Source: JAJPXC01 sp964520525 | Lineage (GTDB): Bacteria > Bacteroidota > Bacteroidia > Bacteroidales > Muribaculaceae | DNA: 16,991 nucleotides | Assembly: GCA_964520525.1 (NCBI GenBank) | Contig: CAZFNR010000028.1 | Location: 1-16,991, forward strand | Reading direction: 5' to 3' | In this document: one piece after another, positions 15,580 through 16,991 of the stretch | Numbering within the stretch: the first letter of the stretch is position 1 | Layout: each line of letters starts with the position of its first letter | Notes under the pieces: generated by a model | The model's database searches: none | The model's input: the letters and a program-made list of their open reading frames with translations, nothing else | What the model was told of the DNA's origin: nothing | Translations under genes and position numbers: made by a program

Positions 15580-15660
15580 CGGCTCAAATTAAGCGCAAAT
15601 ATGGCAAAAAACGGCTCATATTGAGCCGTTAATCCAATAAAATTTAGTAATTTTGAGCCG
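15580..15660 (+). promoter_or_regulatory. Symmetric CGGCTCA operator array upstream of third Fic gene
   Basis: A perfect central palindrome has arms AACGGCTCA (15610-15618) and TGAGCCGTT (15622-15630) around TAT. Flanking it are single half-sites CGGCTCAAATT (15580-15590) and AATTTTGAGCCG (15649-15660). Each CGGCTCA-type core lies 32 bp from the matching arm of the palindrome, so the 81-bp array is symmetric about position 15620, about three helix turns on each side. The right half-site overlaps the TAATTTTG promoter box, so occupancy would block transcription of the Fic gene. Confidence 0.75.
15648..15655 (+). promoter_or_regulatory. TAATTTTG promoter box of third Fic gene
   Basis: It matches TAnnTTTG and lies 20 bp before the ATG at 15676. 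The nearest TTG upstream (15621-15623) is 24 bp away, longer than usual, and lies within the palindrome. The box shares bases with the right-hand GAGCCG half-site. Confidence 0.55.
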
Positions 15661-15675
15661 AAAAATCATTCTGAT

Positions 15676-16710
15676 ATGACTCAAGAGATTGAAATACTCC
15701 AGTTCCTTCACTATAATCTGGAAGCATCACGGGCTGAAATCGGCTCGGCTTTAACCAATCCCCCAAGTCCGGCAACACTCAAACGAATGATTGCCGATGG
15801 TGTCGCAAAAGGACACATTGAGGTTGTCGGTCGTGGTCCGGCTACTCGATATAGACTTACTCCACAGGCTCATGTGACAATGGAGCTGAACCTCGATACA
15901 TACTTTGCCAAGGATGTTGACGAGCGTCAAGTGCAGGAATCATTCAATTTTGAGCTCATAAATGAAATTCTTCCAACGGTGGATTTTTTCACCGATGAGG
16001 AACTGCAACGTCTTGATGACGCACAACAACTCTTCCGTCAACACCTTTCGGAAATGTCAGAGTTAGAATACCGCAAAGAGATGGAACGTTTGGGCATTGA
16101 CCTTTCCTGGAAATCATCACAGATTGAGGGCAACACATACTCCTTACTGGAGACCGAGAGATTGTTGAAAGAGAAACAGACGGCAAGCGGCAAGACAAAG
16201 GAGGAAGCCGTTATGCTCCTTAATCACAAGGATGCTCTTGATTTTATTCTTGATGTGCCAGACTATCTGAAAGATTTGACCGTTGCCCGCATAGAGGAGA
16301 TTCATGCGCTGCTTACAAAAGAATTAGGAGTTGAGAGAAATATTCGCCATCGCCGTGTCGGTATAACCGGAACAAACTACACTCCGCTTGACAATGAGTT
16401 TCAGATTCGTGAGGCTCTTGAAGATTCCGTACGACTAATAAACGGCAGGAATAATATCTTCGAGAAAGCTCTGCTTGCGCTTGTTTTGCTCAGCTACATT
16501 CAAGCGTTCACCGACGGCAACAAGCGCACAGCCCGAATAGTAAGCAACGGTATTCTCATCGCCAACGGCTATTGCCCGATTTCATTCCGCACGGTGGACT
16601 CAATCGACTACAAAAAGGCCATGCTGATGTTCTACGAGCAAAACAATATTGCTGCCTTCAAGCGCATCTTCATCGATCAGTTTCTCTTTGCCGTCAAAAC
16701 ATATTTTTAG
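15676..16710 (+). CDS. Fic-fold protein with N-terminal winged HTH and Gln in place of the catalytic His, 344 aa
   Basis: Residues 1 to about 65 look like a winged HTH (EILQFLHYNLEASRAEIGSAL, then PATLKRMIADGVAKGHIEVVG). An inhibitory-type S-x3-E-G (S147, E151, G152 in SSQIEGNTYS) precedes the Fic core. The core motif reads QAFTDGNKRTAR at 276-287: Gln276 occupies the usual His position, and GNK replaces GNG as in Doc-type proteins. Without the His base, normal AMP transfer is doubtful, so it may be a pseudo-enzyme, act mainly as a regulator, or use other chemistry. The symmetric CGGCTCA array directly upstream suggests autoregulation through the N-terminal HTH. The frame is intact and codon use matches the other Fic genes. 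Confidence 0.88.
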   Translation: MTQEIEILQFLHYNLEASRAEIGSALTNPPSPATLKRMIADGVAKGHIEVVGRGPATRYRLTPQAHVTMELNLDTYFAKDVDERQVQESFNFELINEILPTVDFFTDEELQRLDDAQQLFRQHLSEMSELEYRKEMERLGIDLSWKSSQIEGNTYSLLETERLLKEKQTASGKTKEEAVMLLNHKDALDFILDVPDYLKDLTVARIEEIHALLTKELGVERNIRHRRVGITGTNYTPLDNEFQIREALEDSVRLINGRNNIFEKALLALVLLSYIQAFTDGNKRTARIVSNGILIANGYCPISFRTVDSIDYKKAMLMFYEQNNIAAFKRIFIDQFLFAVKTYF

Positions 16711-16763
16711 TCCGTTTTGTACGCGCATCTGTATGTCGCGGAAAGTTAAAGTTGACATATTCC

Positions 16764-16794
16764 TTTGATAATCGGAGTATTATCGCTATCTTTG
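16764..16794 (+). promoter_or_regulatory. Strong Bacteroidota promoter for a gene beyond the window
   Basis: TTTG (16764-16767), 19 bp, then TATCTTTG (16787-16794) is a textbook match. No coding start follows before the window end, so a leader of at least about 190 nt is implied, or the gene begins outside. The rest of 16711-16991 shows no gene I can support. Confidence 0.7.
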
Positions 16795-16850
16795 CATTGA
16801 GTCACTGTTGTCGGTTTGGCAAATGCGGCTTGTAACGATTTAAGTAGCAG

Positions 16851-16936
16851 ACGGTTAATCACTTACAAACATAGAAAATTCACGTCACTTATACGGATTA
16901 GATTTACACCTATCTGTATGTCAGCAAATTAACCGT
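16851..16936. repeat. Distant inverted repeat in the right-end leader
   Basis: ACGGTTAAT (16851-16859) is the exact reverse complement of ATTAACCGT (16928-16936), separated by 68 bp and lying downstream of the promoter at 16764. It could be a paired binding site or a leader-RNA stem. With only 9 bp it may be chance. Confidence 0.35.
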
Positions 16937-16991
16937 TTCTGCATCGGCAAGTAGGCAGCTGGATATCAAATGGTTAAATCAGCCGCATAAT

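Noticed and set aside
15237..16710. HipBA toxin-antitoxin pair
   Set aside because: The XRE protein resembles HipB-type partners, but the following gene is a Fic protein, not a HipA kinase, and it has its own promoter.
16572..16835. Open frame overlapping the end of the third Fic gene
   Set aside because: More than half lies in another frame of the Fic coding sequence and the rest crosses a promoter; no family features.

Overview
The window looks like an accessory (defence) region of a Bacteroidales chromosome, possibly Muribaculaceae-like. The evidence is Bacteroidota-type promoters (TTG/TTTG, about 19 bp, then TAnnTTTG) ahead of several genes, few strong Shine-Dalgarno sites, and protein families typical of gut Bacteroidales. 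All convincing genes lie on the + strand. Base composition is mosaic: GC-richer backbone-like stretches (1-505, 8956-11977, 15237-16710) alternate with AT-rich cargo (about 510-8960 and 12000-15229). The genus is a guess.

1-507: one conserved-looking hypothetical gene closed by a strong hairpin terminator. 527-8962: a tightly packed, apparently single operon behind one promoter whose spacer holds a palindrome. It encodes a small Cro/CI-type regulator, DndC, DndD, a DndE domain fused to a HerA/FtsK-like ATPase, a four-helix membrane protein, a DGQHR protein of the DndB type, a small CHAT/caspase-like Cys-His peptidase candidate, and a protein with an RNxxxH HEPN-type ribonuclease motif. This is a DNA phosphorothioation (Dnd) module without DndA (probably supplied by a chromosomal cysteine desulfurase) and without DndFGH. 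The last genes are candidates for an unfamiliar effector arm: sulfur marks self DNA, the fused ATPase or other parts sense unmarked DNA, and protease, HEPN and/or membrane effectors act. That assembly is inference; the Dnd core is well supported.

8956-12000: a GC-richer stretch with an intact Fic protein carrying its own antitoxin-like N-terminus, a second Fic gene broken by a stop and a frameshift, a 12-bp tandem repeat encoding a Glu/Met-rich tetrapeptide repeat, and an XRE regulator gene broken by an amber codon. 12031-15229: an AT-rich pair of overlapping DUF262 genes, the second with a C-terminal DUF1524 HNH nuclease, resembling GmrSD/SspE-type restriction. This pair sits between two diverged copies of the same XRE gene (broken copy before, intact copy after). 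15558-16710: a symmetric operator array and promoter controlling a third Fic-fold protein, whose catalytic His position is Gln. The last 280 bp hold a promoter and leader for a gene beyond the window.

In total there are three Fic-family genes with three different active-site signatures, three proteins with DGQHR/DGQQR motifs, and a run of decayed genes between two defence cassettes. This is the layout of a defence or toxin-antitoxin hotspot.
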